A stretch of 64,000 bases of DNA from Salinisphaera sp049568105. Its GTDB lineage: Bacteria > Pseudomonadota > Gammaproteobacteria > Nevskiales > Salinisphaeraceae. This document shows, one piece after another, positions 51,323 through 60,314 of the stretch. The number at the start of each line of letters is the position of its first letter. Position 1 is the stretch's first letter. The notes below the pieces were generated by a model that made no database searches, was not told the DNA's origin, and saw only the letters and a program-made list of their open reading frames with translations. Location: positions 1,860,001 to 1,924,000 of the forward strand of contig NZ_CP145335.1 in NCBI RefSeq assembly GCF_049568105.1, in the 5' to 3' direction. The translations under genes were made by a program, and so were the position numbers.

Positions 51323-52102
51323 ATGATGCAGCTTGATAATCAAACCGCGCTCGTCACCGGGGCTGGCCGTGGCATCGGTCAGGGGATCGCTATGGCGTTG
51401 GCCGAAGCAGGGGCGAACGTTGTCGCCGCCGATGTCGATATCGATATCGCCCGCGAGACCGAAGACAAGATCAAAGCCCTTGGCCGCAAGGCAGCCGCTC
51501 TGGAAGTCGATGTCACCGAGCCTGAGTCGATCGAAAAAATGGTGCGGGACGCCGAATCGGCGGTCGGGCCGCTGGATATCGCGGTCAACAACGCCGGTGT
51601 GATCAGCATCATGGGCGTGGAGCAGCTGGACGCTGAGCGCTGGGATTCGCTGATGGCGGTCAACGCACGCGGCGTATTTTTGTGCACTCGAGCCGAGATC
51701 GGCGTCATGCGGCCGCGCCGGTTCGGACGCATCATCAATACCGCCTCGATCTGCGGCAAGGTCGGCCTGCCGGACCTGTCCCACTACTGTGCGTCCAAGT
51801 TCGCGGTGGTCGGTTTCTCCAATGCCGTAGCCAAGGAGGTCGCCGCCGACGGCATCACCGTCAACGCGCTGTGCCCCGGCATCGTCGGCACCGGTATGTG
51901 GCGCGGTGAGAAAGGCCTGGCCTATGCCTGGCGCGAGGAGGGCGAGTCGGAAGATGAGTCCTGGGAACGCCACCAGAAAACCTTCCTGCCGCAGGGCGTC
52001 GCCCAGACGCCCGAAGATATGGGTGAGCTGGCGGTCTATCTGGCAACGGCCAAACACGTCACCGGCCAGGCGATCGCAGTAGACGGCGGGTTTTCTTTGT
52101 AA
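51323..52102 (+). CDS. Short-chain dehydrogenase/reductase
   Basis: A 259-residue classical SDR. It has TGAGRGIGQGIAMAL (NAD(P) motif), NNAGVISI, the Ser in NTASICGK, the catalytic YCASKFAVVGF (Tyr/Lys) and the C-terminal VDGGFSL. A GAGGAG site precedes ATG-ATG at 51323. The acidic residue at the end of the second strand (VVAADVD) favours NAD over NADP. Relatives include diol and acetoin dehydrogenases, so oxidation of a 1,2-diol or a hydroxyketone is plausible. It is preceded by 33 bases and belongs to the same operon. Confidence 0.88.
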   Translation: MMQLDNQTALVTGAGRGIGQGIAMALAEAGANVVAADVDIDIARETEDKIKALGRKAAALEVDVTEPESIEKMVRDAESAVGPLDIAVNNAGVISIMGVEQLDAERWDSLMAVNARGVFLCTRAEIGVMRPRRFGRIINTASICGKVGLPDLSHYCASKFAVVGFSNAVAKEVAADGITVNALCPGIVGTGMWRGEKGLAYAWREEGESEDESWERHQKTFLPQGVAQTPEDMGELAVYLATAKHVTGQAIAVDGGFSL

Positions 52103-52179
52103 TAAGAAGCTCATCGGGCGTGGTCGCCGTTTGGGGCCACGTCCGACGTTCAATTCGCAATCCTTCTACTGGAGTTTCC

Positions 52180-53301
52180 ATGTCTGATTCTACGACTGCC
52201 CGCACGCCCATGGTGTTTGCCAGCCCAGCGCGCTATGTACAGGGCGCCGATGCCATCGACAGCGCGGGCGAGTCGATCCAGCGCCTGGGGCGCTCGGCGA
52301 TGATCATCGCCGACGATTTCGTCTGGAATATGGCCGGTGCCCGACTGACCGACAGCCTCGCTCGGAATGGTATCGAACACGAATATGTACGCTTCAACGG
52401 CGAAGCCTCGGGTGCCGAGATCCAGCGCATCGCCGCACTAGCCAACGAGGCCGGTTACGACGTGGTGATCGGCTTTGGCGGCGGCAAGACGATGGACACC
52501 GCCAAAGGCGTGGCCGAACAGATCGCCGCGGCCTGTGCGATTCTGCCGACCACTGCCTCGACTGATGCACCGACCAGCGCGCTGTCGGTGATCTATACCG
52601 ACGACGGGGCCTTTGAGTCCTATCGGTTCTACGATCGCAATCCCGAGCTGGTACTGGTCGATACCGCGTTGATTGCGCAGGCGCCACCTCGTTTTCTGGC
52701 CTCTGGCATCGCCGATGCGCTGGCGACTTGGGTTGAAGCACGTGCCGTGGCCCGGGCGGGCGCCAATAATATGACCGGCGGCAAACCGACCATCCTGGGT
52801 ACCGCGATCGCGGAAAAATGCGAGGCCGTATTGTTCGAACATGCGTTGGCCGCCTATCGGGCTAATCAGGCTCAGGTGGTCACCCCGGCGCTGGAAGCCG
52901 TGGTCGAGGCCAATACGCTGTTGTCGGGCCTGGGTTTCGAAAGCGGCGGGTTGGCGATCGCCCATGCCGTGCACAATGGGTTCACGGCGTTGCATGGCCC
53001 AATCCACGAGCTGACCCACGGCGAGAAAGTCGCCTACGGCACTATGGTTCAGCTGGTCCTCGATCGGGCGCCAAGCGCCGAGATCGATCGCTATCTGAGG
53101 CTGTACCTGGCTCTTGATCTGCCGGTCACGCTCAAGGCGGCCCAGCTGGATGGCGTATCCGATGCCGACCTGCACCGGGTGGCCGAAACCGCGCTGGCCG
53201 CACCCGAGTCGAGCCACAACGTAGCTTATGCGTTGACGCCCACGGATGTGGTTTGGGCGATCAAGGCGGTCGACGGCTTGGCCCGTGCTTTGGATGCTTA
53301 G
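52180..53301 (+). CDS. gldA: Glycerol-dehydrogenase-type iron-family alcohol dehydrogenase
   Basis: A 373-residue member of the GldA branch of group III alcohol dehydrogenases. It has the NAD motif IGFGGGKTMDTAKG, STDAPTSALSVIY, and metal ligands Asp in GIADALATW and the two His in AHAVHNGF and HELTHGEKVAYG, as in glycerol dehydrogenase. Known GldA enzymes oxidise glycerol and 1,2-propanediol and reduce hydroxyacetone. The ATG at 52180 is the family start (the frame opens at 52120). It stands in the operon after the SDR, 77 bases apart; a hydroxyacetone or 1,2-propanediol step is an attractive but untested link. Confidence 0.88.
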   Translation: MSDSTTARTPMVFASPARYVQGADAIDSAGESIQRLGRSAMIIADDFVWNMAGARLTDSLARNGIEHEYVRFNGEASGAEIQRIAALANEAGYDVVIGFGGGKTMDTAKGVAEQIAAACAILPTTASTDAPTSALSVIYTDDGAFESYRFYDRNPELVLVDTALIAQAPPRFLASGIADALATWVEARAVARAGANNMTGGKPTILGTAIAEKCEAVLFEHALAAYRANQAQVVTPALEAVVEANTLLSGLGFESGGLAIAHAVHNGFTALHGPIHELTHGEKVAYGTMVQLVLDRAPSAEIDRYLRLYLALDLPVTLKAAQLDGVSDADLHRVAETALAAPESSHNVAYALTPTDVVWAIKAVDGLARALDA

Positions 53302-53459
53302 CCCATCGTCGGGTTGACCGGTGAGGCGTCATGGCCAAATGTGATGACACAGCGATGATCACGGTACGCGCTGCGGCGCATGCCGTGATCAATCGACAAT
53401 CCGTCATGACGCCAGTCGCCGGTACGGCACACCGAGCGGTGGCGCGAGGAGGGCGGTCC

Positions 53460-55334
53460 ATGTCGCAGACTTTGGTGACCGAATCGGACGACGATGATCG
53501 GTTGCTGGCGGCCTACCAGCCGTTGTTTCGACAGAATGCGCGAGCCATTCGCGATTCCTGGGCACGTTGTCGCTCGGCCGGGCTGGGCTGCTGTGATCGG
53601 CCCCGTCGGCGCCGCGTCTCGGCCGAACGTCTGGCCGGGATCTATACGGCCACGGCTGACGTGCGTGCCCTGGCCTTGGCTGAAATGCGGCTGCTGCACG
53701 GCCATCTTGGCGGTCGCGGTTTTACGCTCACGCTGGCCGACCCCGACAGCGTTATCCTCGACTGCTTGCCAGGCACTGGGATGCAGGCCGGCGATACCGC
53801 CGGTCTGGCACCGGGCCATTGCTGGCCCGAAAGCACCCACGGCACCAACGCGGTCGGCACCGCCGCGGCGGCCGGTCGGGTCGTTGTGGTCGCTGGCGAA
53901 GACCACTATTTGGAAACGTATCGCGGGCTGATCTGTGTGGCGGCACCGATCTTCGGGGCCGACGGCGAATTGCGCGCGATTATCGATGCCACGGCCGATC
54001 AGCCGATCGCCTCGCATACACTGGCCTATGCGCTGGGACTGATGCAGATGGCCGGCGGCCACGTCCAGACTGAGTTGTTTCGGCGCCGGCATGGCGAAAG
54101 CTATGTGGTGTTGCTGGACAACAGCGAAACCGTGGCCAGCCCGGCGGCGACGGCGCTGGCCTTCGATGCCGATGGCCGGCTACAGGCCACGACCGCCGGG
54201 GCACGCACGGTCTTCGCCCATGCCCTCATGGCCCCGGGCACGGCGTTTGGGGAACTGTTCGTCGAGCCGTTTGCTGCGGTCATCGATAGCCTTCGGCACC
54301 CGGCCGGTTTTGCCAGCCTCACTGGGCCGCAGGGACGCGCTTTCCAGGCCACAGTCTATTTTCCGGAACCGGCGCCCAGGCAGGCCGGCAACACAACGGC
54401 CTGCAGCGCGCCCAAATCGAGCGCTGCCTCGTGCGGCTCGAGCCCATATGTCGCCGATGATGCCCAGGTGCGCATCGCGCTCGATCTGGCGGCACGAGCG
54501 GCAGGCTACGGTGTGCCGATCCTCGTGCGTGGTGAAACCGGCAGCGGCAAGGAGCACGTCGCCCGGCATATCCACGCTGAGAGTGGGCGCACGGGCGAGT
54601 TCGTGGCCATCAACTGCGCTGGGTTGCCGACCGAATTGATCGAAGCCGAGTTGTTCGGCCATGTGCCCGGCGCCTTCACCGGGGCCCGCGCTGCCGGGGC
54701 CACGGGGCTGGTACGACGCGCCGATGGTGGCACGTTGTTTCTGGATGAAATTGGTGACATGCCGGGTCCGCTCCAGGCGCATCTGCTGCGTCTGATCGAT
54801 ACCTGGCATGTACGCCCGGTGGGGTCGGACGAAGAGATCGCGGTCGATGTTCAACTGGTGACTGCGACCCACCGTGACCTGGATGCGGCGGTCGAAGCCG
54901 GTGCGTTTCGGCGTGATCTGCTACACCGCATCGGCGTCTGTCCCGTACGGTTGCCACCGCTTCGCGAGCGAAGCGACGTGGCTGCGATTGCGCAAACTCT
55001 GCTGGCCACCATCGATGATCAGCGCCATTTCGAAGCGGATGCGATTCAGGCACTGCAAGCTGCTGATTGGCCGGGCAATATTCGCGAACTGCGCAATGTC
55101 ATCATGCGCATCGTGCTCCAGACCCGCGACGTGCAAATCGCAGCCGGGGCGGTCAAGCAGGTGCTCGACGACGTCTTGGCGGGGCCGAATCCTACCGTGC
55201 GCCAAGGCGCCAGGGTCTCGGATGCTGCGGTCGAATCGGCCGTGGTGGCCGAAAACGGCAACGTTGCGGCTGCCGCCCGACGTCTCGGCATATCGCGCAC
55301 CACCATCTACAAGCATCTGGCCAGTCGCCGCTGA
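53460..55334 (+). CDS. Sigma-54-dependent activator, AcoR type
   Basis: A 624-residue enhancer-binding protein. The N-terminal part has the AcoR-like IRDSWARCRSAGL signature and a GAF sensor (about 75-195). The AAA+ domain has Walker A VRGETGSGKEHVARHIH (near 358), GAFTGA (near 403, for sigma-54 contact), Walker B-type GGTLFLDEIGDM and the DLDAAVEAGAFRRDLLHRI region. A Fis-type helix-turn-helix (NGNVAAAARRLGISRTTIYKHL) ends the protein. The start is the ATG at 53460, with a GAGGAGGG site 6 bases before it; the frame opens earlier at 53331. It is probably the activator of the sigma-54 promoter at 48188. The family commonly senses small organic effectors such as acetoin. Confidence 0.92.
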   Translation: MSQTLVTESDDDDRLLAAYQPLFRQNARAIRDSWARCRSAGLGCCDRPRRRRVSAERLAGIYTATADVRALALAEMRLLHGHLGGRGFTLTLADPDSVILDCLPGTGMQAGDTAGLAPGHCWPESTHGTNAVGTAAAAGRVVVVAGEDHYLETYRGLICVAAPIFGADGELRAIIDATADQPIASHTLAYALGLMQMAGGHVQTELFRRRHGESYVVLLDNSETVASPAATALAFDADGRLQATTAGARTVFAHALMAPGTAFGELFVEPFAAVIDSLRHPAGFASLTGPQGRAFQATVYFPEPAPRQAGNTTACSAPKSSAASCGSSPYVADDAQVRIALDLAARAAGYGVPILVRGETGSGKEHVARHIHAESGRTGEFVAINCAGLPTELIEAELFGHVPGAFTGARAAGATGLVRRADGGTLFLDEIGDMPGPLQAHLLRLIDTWHVRPVGSDEEIAVDVQLVTATHRDLDAAVEAGAFRRDLLHRIGVCPVRLPPLRERSDVAAIAQTLLATIDDQRHFEADAIQALQAADWPGNIRELRNVIMRIVLQTRDVQIAAGAVKQVLDDVLAGPNPTVRQGARVSDAAVESAVVAENGNVAAAARRLGISRTTIYKHLASRR

Positions 55335-55433
55335 ACGGCCGCCTCGGCTTGCCGTAACGGGCACTGGCCGGGTACCTTGCCAGCGCGTCGGCATGCGGCC
55401 GGCGTTTCGCGCATGATCCGCCAGTGAGAGACG

Positions 55434-57656
55434 ATGGCCACGACGACCTTCGAACACGACAGCGAGCGCTTGCCGCTCAACGCCTTTGCCGAAAAGGCGT
55501 ATCTCGACTATGCCATGTACGTGATCCTGGATCGCGCCTTGCCGCATGTCGGCGACGGCCTGAAACCGGTCCAACGGCGTATCGTCTATGCCATGAGCGA
55601 GCTGGGGCTATCGGCGGCCTCGAAGCCGAAAAAAGCGGCGCGCACGGTCGGCGACGTGATCGGCAAATTCCATCCGCACGGCGATTCGGCCTGCTACGAA
55701 GCGATGGTGATCATGGCCCAGCCGTTCACCTATCGCTATCCGCTGGTCGATGGCCAGGGCAACTGGGGCACGGCCGACGATCCGAAGTCGTTCGCGGCCA
55801 TGCGCTATACCGAATCCCGACTGACCGCCTATGCCGCGACGCTCTTGTCGGAACTCGACCAGGGCACGGTCGAATGGCAGCCCAACTTCGACGGCACCCT
55901 CAACGAGCCCGAGACGCTGCCGGCGCGGCTGCCCAATGTGCTGCTCAACGGCGGCACCGGGATCGCGGTGGGTATGGCCACCGATATTCCGCCGCACAAC
56001 ATCGGCGAGGTCGTAGCGGCCACCATCCATCTGCTGCACGAGCCGGAGGCCGATGTCGATGCCCTGATTACGCATCTACCGGCGCCGGATTTTCCGACCG
56101 GCGCCGAGATCATCACGCCGGCCGCCGAGATCCGGCAGATGTATGCCACCGGCAACGGCCAAGTCCGGGTACGCGCGACCTACACGGTCGAGGCCGGTGA
56201 AGTCGTGATCAACGAATTGCCGTACCAGACCTCCGGGGCCAAGGTGCTCGAGCAGATCGCTGCCCAGATGAGCGCCAAGAAGCTGCCCATGGTCTCGGAT
56301 CTGCGCGACGAATCCGATCATGAAAACCCGACCCGGTTGGTGATCGTGCCGCGCAGCAATCGCGTGGATACCGAGGCGATGATGGCGCATCTGTTCGCCA
56401 CCACCGGGCTTGAGAAGAACGTGCGCGTCAATCTCAACGTGATTGGGCTGGACGGCGCGCCGCGCGTCAAGAACCTGCGCGAGCTGCTCTCCGAATGGCT
56501 GACCTATCGCACAAACACGGTCACCCGGCGTTTGGAACACCGCCTAGACGCGGTCACCGATCGGTTGCATATCCTCGAAGGGCTGTTGGTTGCCTATCTC
56601 AATATCGATGAGGTCATCCACATCATCCGCACCGAGGACGAGCCCAAGCCGGTGATGATGGATCGGTTCTCGATTACCGATGTACAGGCCGACGCGATCC
56701 TGAATCTGCGCCTGCGGCACTTGATGAAGCTCGAGGAATTCAAGATCCGCGGCGAGCAAGAAGAGCTGGAAGCCGAGCGCGCCGAACTGGAGGCGACTCT
56801 GGGCTCGAAGACTAAGCTCAATCAGCTGATCACCGACGAGTTGCGCGCTGATGCCGAGCAGTATGGCGACGAGCGCCGCAGTGCGCTGGTCGAACGCGGC
56901 CAGGCCAAGGCCTTGTCGGAAGCCGATCTGATGCCCAGCGAAAACATCACCGTGGTGCTCTCGCGGGAAGGCTGGATCCGGGCTGCCAAGGGCCACGATG
57001 TCGACGCGACCGGCATGAACTACCGCACCGGCGACGAATACATGGCCCATGCGCCGGGCCGCTCGAACGACACGCTGATCGTGCTCGACTCGACCGGGCG
57101 CAGCTACAGCGTGGCCGCCCACAAACTGCCCTCAGCACGCGGCCAGGGCGAGCCGTTGACCGGCTCGTTGTCGCCGGCCGACGGGGCGCGATTTGTCGGC
57201 GTCGCGGTCGGCAGCGAGGCTCTGACCTGTGTGCTGGCCTCGACCGCGGGCAACGGTTTCGCGACCCGGCTTGCCGATATGGCCAGCAAGCAGAAATCTG
57301 GCAAGGCCACGCTCACGCCGGGCAAGGGCGCGACCGCACTGGCGCCAACCACGGTCGCAGGCGACGATCCAGAGGTTGCTGTGGTCACCAGCAGCGGCCA
57401 TCTGCTGTGCCTGGCGATCGAGGAACTGCCGGCATTGAGCAAAGGCAAGGGCAACAAGCTGATCGCCCTGAAAAAAGACGAAACCGTCGTGGCGATCCAG
57501 GCGCTATCCGGCAACGACACGCTAGTCATTCATAGCGGCAAGCGACACATGACCCTCAAACCGGCCGAGCGCGATGCCTATCGCGGCCCACGGGCGTCGC
57601 GGGGCAAACAGCTGCCGCGTGGCTTTACCCAGGTCCAGCAACTGTCGCGGCAATAG
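55434..57656 (+). CDS. parC: DNA topoisomerase IV subunit A
   Basis: A 740-residue type IIA topoisomerase subunit that cuts and rejoins DNA with its active tyrosine, Tyr125 (AAMRYTESRLT). The DNA gate region HPHGDSACYEAM keeps Ser85 and Glu89 at the quinolone-resistance positions, so it looks wild-type. The C-terminal domain has degenerate beta-pinwheel repeats (ITVVLSREGWIRAAKGHD, LIVLDSTGRSYSV). It is downstream of the sigma-54 activator by about 99 bases. parE, its partner, is 7.4 kb upstream, with the catabolic island between the two. Confidence 0.97.
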   Translation: MATTTFEHDSERLPLNAFAEKAYLDYAMYVILDRALPHVGDGLKPVQRRIVYAMSELGLSAASKPKKAARTVGDVIGKFHPHGDSACYEAMVIMAQPFTYRYPLVDGQGNWGTADDPKSFAAMRYTESRLTAYAATLLSELDQGTVEWQPNFDGTLNEPETLPARLPNVLLNGGTGIAVGMATDIPPHNIGEVVAATIHLLHEPEADVDALITHLPAPDFPTGAEIITPAAEIRQMYATGNGQVRVRATYTVEAGEVVINELPYQTSGAKVLEQIAAQMSAKKLPMVSDLRDESDHENPTRLVIVPRSNRVDTEAMMAHLFATTGLEKNVRVNLNVIGLDGAPRVKNLRELLSEWLTYRTNTVTRRLEHRLDAVTDRLHILEGLLVAYLNIDEVIHIIRTEDEPKPVMMDRFSITDVQADAILNLRLRHLMKLEEFKIRGEQEELEAERAELEATLGSKTKLNQLITDELRADAEQYGDERRSALVERGQAKALSEADLMPSENITVVLSREGWIRAAKGHDVDATGMNYRTGDEYMAHAPGRSNDTLIVLDSTGRSYSVAAHKLPSARGQGEPLTGSLSPADGARFVGVAVGSEALTCVLASTAGNGFATRLADMASKQKSGKATLTPGKGATALAPTTVAGDDPEVAVVTSSGHLLCLAIEELPALSKGKGNKLIALKKDETVVAIQALSGNDTLVIHSGKRHMTLKPAERDAYRGPRASRGKQLPRGFTQVQQLSRQ

Positions 57657-58283
57657 TCGCGGCAGCAGCCTCTTGCGCTCGTTTCGTATCGCCTCGATAG
57701 ACTATCGACACATGCGATCGGCAGGGCGGCTCGATAGGATGACGATAGCGTAGCCCATCGGCCACTAACGCAGCCGAGCAAGGCGAGGTTTCGTTTCAGC
57801 CTGTGCCGGGCTTACGGCAAGGGCGACAGATCCCGAGTGGCGCGCTGAAGGCTTGAGAAGCGTCGCAAGATCCTTGATCTGGAAGGCATCTATTCGCTTT
57901 GTTGCGACGCATCAAGCCCGCACTCGCGGCATTGTAGAGCGGCCGCGGCTACCGCGGGGCCCGGTCGTGCGCCCGGTTCGGGCGTGGCGAATACCGGGGC
58001 GGGCCTGGGGCGTATTGAGGTTTCGTGCGAGCCCGTGCCAAGAATTGTTGGGCTGCAAGCCGGCAAACCAGGGCCGCCTTGGATGCAGCGTAGTGGCGCT
58101 ACCACAGTGAGCGGCAACGCTGGATTGCCGCCCAACAGCCGTTGTTTTCCGAAGCGTTGCACCTCAAATCGCGTCGGGTCGCGTTCTGGGCCCGATCGTA
58201 GCGCGCCTAGAACCGGCGGCTCGTGCCTCGCCCGCCACGATTTGGGACGGCAACCTGGCGCTCGGATGACACTTCTACACGCC
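57657..58283. other. 627-base non-coding stretch with a diverged repeat
   Basis: No real gene is seen between convergent parC and the FimX-like gene. A region near 58080-58135 resembles the core of the MITE-like element at 26957-27160. It has a GTAGTGGCGCTACCAC-type hairpin and then CAACGCTGGATTGCCGCC, which matches 15 of 18 bases of CGACGCTGGCTTGCCGTC in that element. The stretch may be a decayed copy or copies of the same family. No terminator with a T tract is evident for parC. Confidence 0.4.
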
Positions 58284-58287
58284 CTAG
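58271..58287 (-). repeat. Second copy of the CTAGGGCGTGT element end
   Basis: On the minus strand this reads CTAGGGCGTGTAGAAGT, identical in 16 of 17 bases to the left end of the element at 26957. It forms the stop codon (TAG) of the FimX-like gene, as the other copy does for the lipoprotein gene. The opposite end of this copy was not found. Confidence 0.4.
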
Positions 58288-60314
58288 TGAATGGCTGCGG
58301 TATCCGGTTCCTGAATGAAGTGGCCCTGCACGTAGTTGACGCCGGCCTGCCATAGCCGGGCCATGCTCGCGGCATCCTCGATATGTTCGGCGACCAGCGG
58401 CACCTGGTGTTCGCGGGCGTAGTCGATCACGCGCTGCAGCCTGGGGTCTTCGCTGTTCTGGTCGGCCAATTGGTGGGCGAAGGCCGGAGCGAGTTTGAGA
58501 AACGATAGGCTGAGGTTCTCGAGCAGGGCGGCATGGCTGCTGGCCTCGCCAAAGTGGGTCAGGGCGAACCGGAAACCGGCCTCGTCCAGACCCGAGGCCA
58601 GACGACGGGTAGCCGCCACATGCGAGCGAGCATCGCTTTCGCGCACGCAGAAGATCAACTGCTGACGATCGATCGGGGCCATACTCGGCTCGGCGTTCAG
58701 CCAGGCAGTAAAGCTTTCAGCCTGGTCGAGCGTGGCGGTCGAGACTTTGACGAACAGCGCGACTTCCATGCTGCGTGCCGCCTGATCGGCGACCACCTGG
58801 GCTGCGCGCTGGGCCACCCAGCGGTCGATATCTGGCATCAGGCCCGCCTGCTCGGCAGCCGGCAGGAAGTTGGCCGGCATCACCAGACCGTCGTGTTCGT
58901 CGAGATAGCGCAGCAGCACGTCGTAGTAGCGGCGATGGTCGCCGGCCAGGCTGGTCACGGTCTGGAAAGCCAGCCGGAAACGATCGCTGGCCAAGGCTTG
59001 TTCCAGCCGGTTCTGCCAGGCATCGGTGTTCGGTTCGGCATCGGCGATCGGATCGCCTTCGCACTCGCGGAAACCGTCGCCGCCGGCGCCGCGGATGCCG
59101 TAGGCAGTTTCGGCCAACTGCTGGAGCCGACGATCATTGGAGGTCGATTCCTGACCAAGCATGATCGCCGAGATACTGGCGGTGACGTGGACCGAACGTT
59201 GGCGGCTGCCGAATTCGGTCTCGCCGACGGCCCGTACCAGCGCGCGTGCCATGTCGGTCACATCCTCGGCTCTCGGCCGTTCGACCGACAGCACATATTC
59301 GCCGACCGAAAAGCGAAAACAGCGATCGGTATGCGACAGACGATCGATCAGATACATCCCGACGTCTTCAAGCAGTTCGTCGGTACTGGCCAGCCCGAAT
59401 TGCTGCTGGAGCGCGGGCACGCTGTCGATCGCGACGAAGATCAGGCCGCGCAGCTGGCCGGCTTCTGCCCAACGGTTGATGCTGGCCAAGTGGCGGTGCA
59501 GCGACATGCGTGCATCGGTCACTGGAGCCCGGCCAATCAGCGGCACGCTGGTGGCCTCCAGCGGTGCCAGCGATAGCCACTGGCTTTGGTCGTCGCCGGT
59601 ATACAGATGGGCCGATAGCGGCCGGGTGGCACCGGCTTCGGAGCGGCGCAGGATCAGGCCGCGCCCGCCGCTATTCGGGGTTTCTAGCAGTCTTGTCTGG
59701 GCGGCGCTCAGCCGAGCGGCATCGCTTTGGCTCAACCAGGCATCGAAGGCGAGGCCATCCAGACGCTGTGTCGACTCGGCGCCGAGCAACCCGGCAAAGG
59801 CCGGTGTGACTGCGCTGACCGTATGGCCGTCGAGACGAGCGCGTGCGTTGCCGTGGGGGCGTTCTAGTTCCTCCAAGCGTTTCTGGCGTGCGGCCTGTTC
59901 GATCGCGCGGCGTAGCCGCAGATCGATCAGCTCTTCGTCCTCGCCGAGGTCGATGCGTTGTACGATGCCGGCCCGGACACAGGCGCCCCGCGGCGGCAGG
60001 CGCTGTTCCTCGCCGACCACAGCGATCGGCACGCCGCCAGCTTTGCTGACTCGGCCGATCAGACTGGCCGAATCGAAACGGTCGTTATCGCCACAGAGCA
60101 GCAGGATCAGCGTGGTCTGCGGGCCATCGTGCCCGAAGGTCTGGTCGAAGTGGCCGAACTGGCGACATTGCCAGTCGGTGGGCACCAGCCGGGTCAGGCG
60201 CGCGGTCAGCCGATGTGCGGTCGTATCGATGTGGCCGATAATCGCAACCATCGCCGACGGTTCATGGGTCGGTGTTCGAACCGGATTGGCGCGCTCTGCA
60301 ATAACCATGTTCAT
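58284..60314 (-). CDS. FimX-like protein with degenerate GGDEF and EAL domains
   Basis: A 676-residue protein close in size and order to FimX: an N-terminal receiver-like part (about 20-140, no clear phospho-Asp), a PAS-like domain (about 150-260), a GGDEF-like domain and an EAL-like domain. In the GGDEF position it reads RFSVGEYVLS, and the EAL motif is YDVLLRYLD, so the Glu and the Asp pair for catalysis are missing; the HFGEASSHAALL region has lost the DDFG aspartates. It is therefore likely a c-di-GMP receptor and not an enzyme. FimX controls type IV pilus assembly in Pseudomonas. It overlaps epmB by 4 bases (ATGA), so the two are coupled. Confidence 0.72.
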   Translation of the reverse strand: MNMVIAERANPVRTPTHEPSAMVAIIGHIDTTAHRLTARLTRLVPTDWQCRQFGHFDQTFGHDGPQTTLILLLCGDNDRFDSASLIGRVSKAGGVPIAVVGEEQRLPPRGACVRAGIVQRIDLGEDEELIDLRLRRAIEQAARQKRLEELERPHGNARARLDGHTVSAVTPAFAGLLGAESTQRLDGLAFDAWLSQSDAARLSAAQTRLLETPNSGGRGLILRRSEAGATRPLSAHLYTGDDQSQWLSLAPLEATSVPLIGRAPVTDARMSLHRHLASINRWAEAGQLRGLIFVAIDSVPALQQQFGLASTDELLEDVGMYLIDRLSHTDRCFRFSVGEYVLSVERPRAEDVTDMARALVRAVGETEFGSRQRSVHVTASISAIMLGQESTSNDRRLQQLAETAYGIRGAGGDGFRECEGDPIADAEPNTDAWQNRLEQALASDRFRLAFQTVTSLAGDHRRYYDVLLRYLDEHDGLVMPANFLPAAEQAGLMPDIDRWVAQRAAQVVADQAARSMEVALFVKVSTATLDQAESFTAWLNAEPSMAPIDRQQLIFCVRESDARSHVAATRRLASGLDEAGFRFALTHFGEASSHAALLENLSLSFLKLAPAFAHQLADQNSEDPRLQRVIDYAREHQVPLVAEHIEDAASMARLWQAGVNYVQGHFIQEPDTAAIH

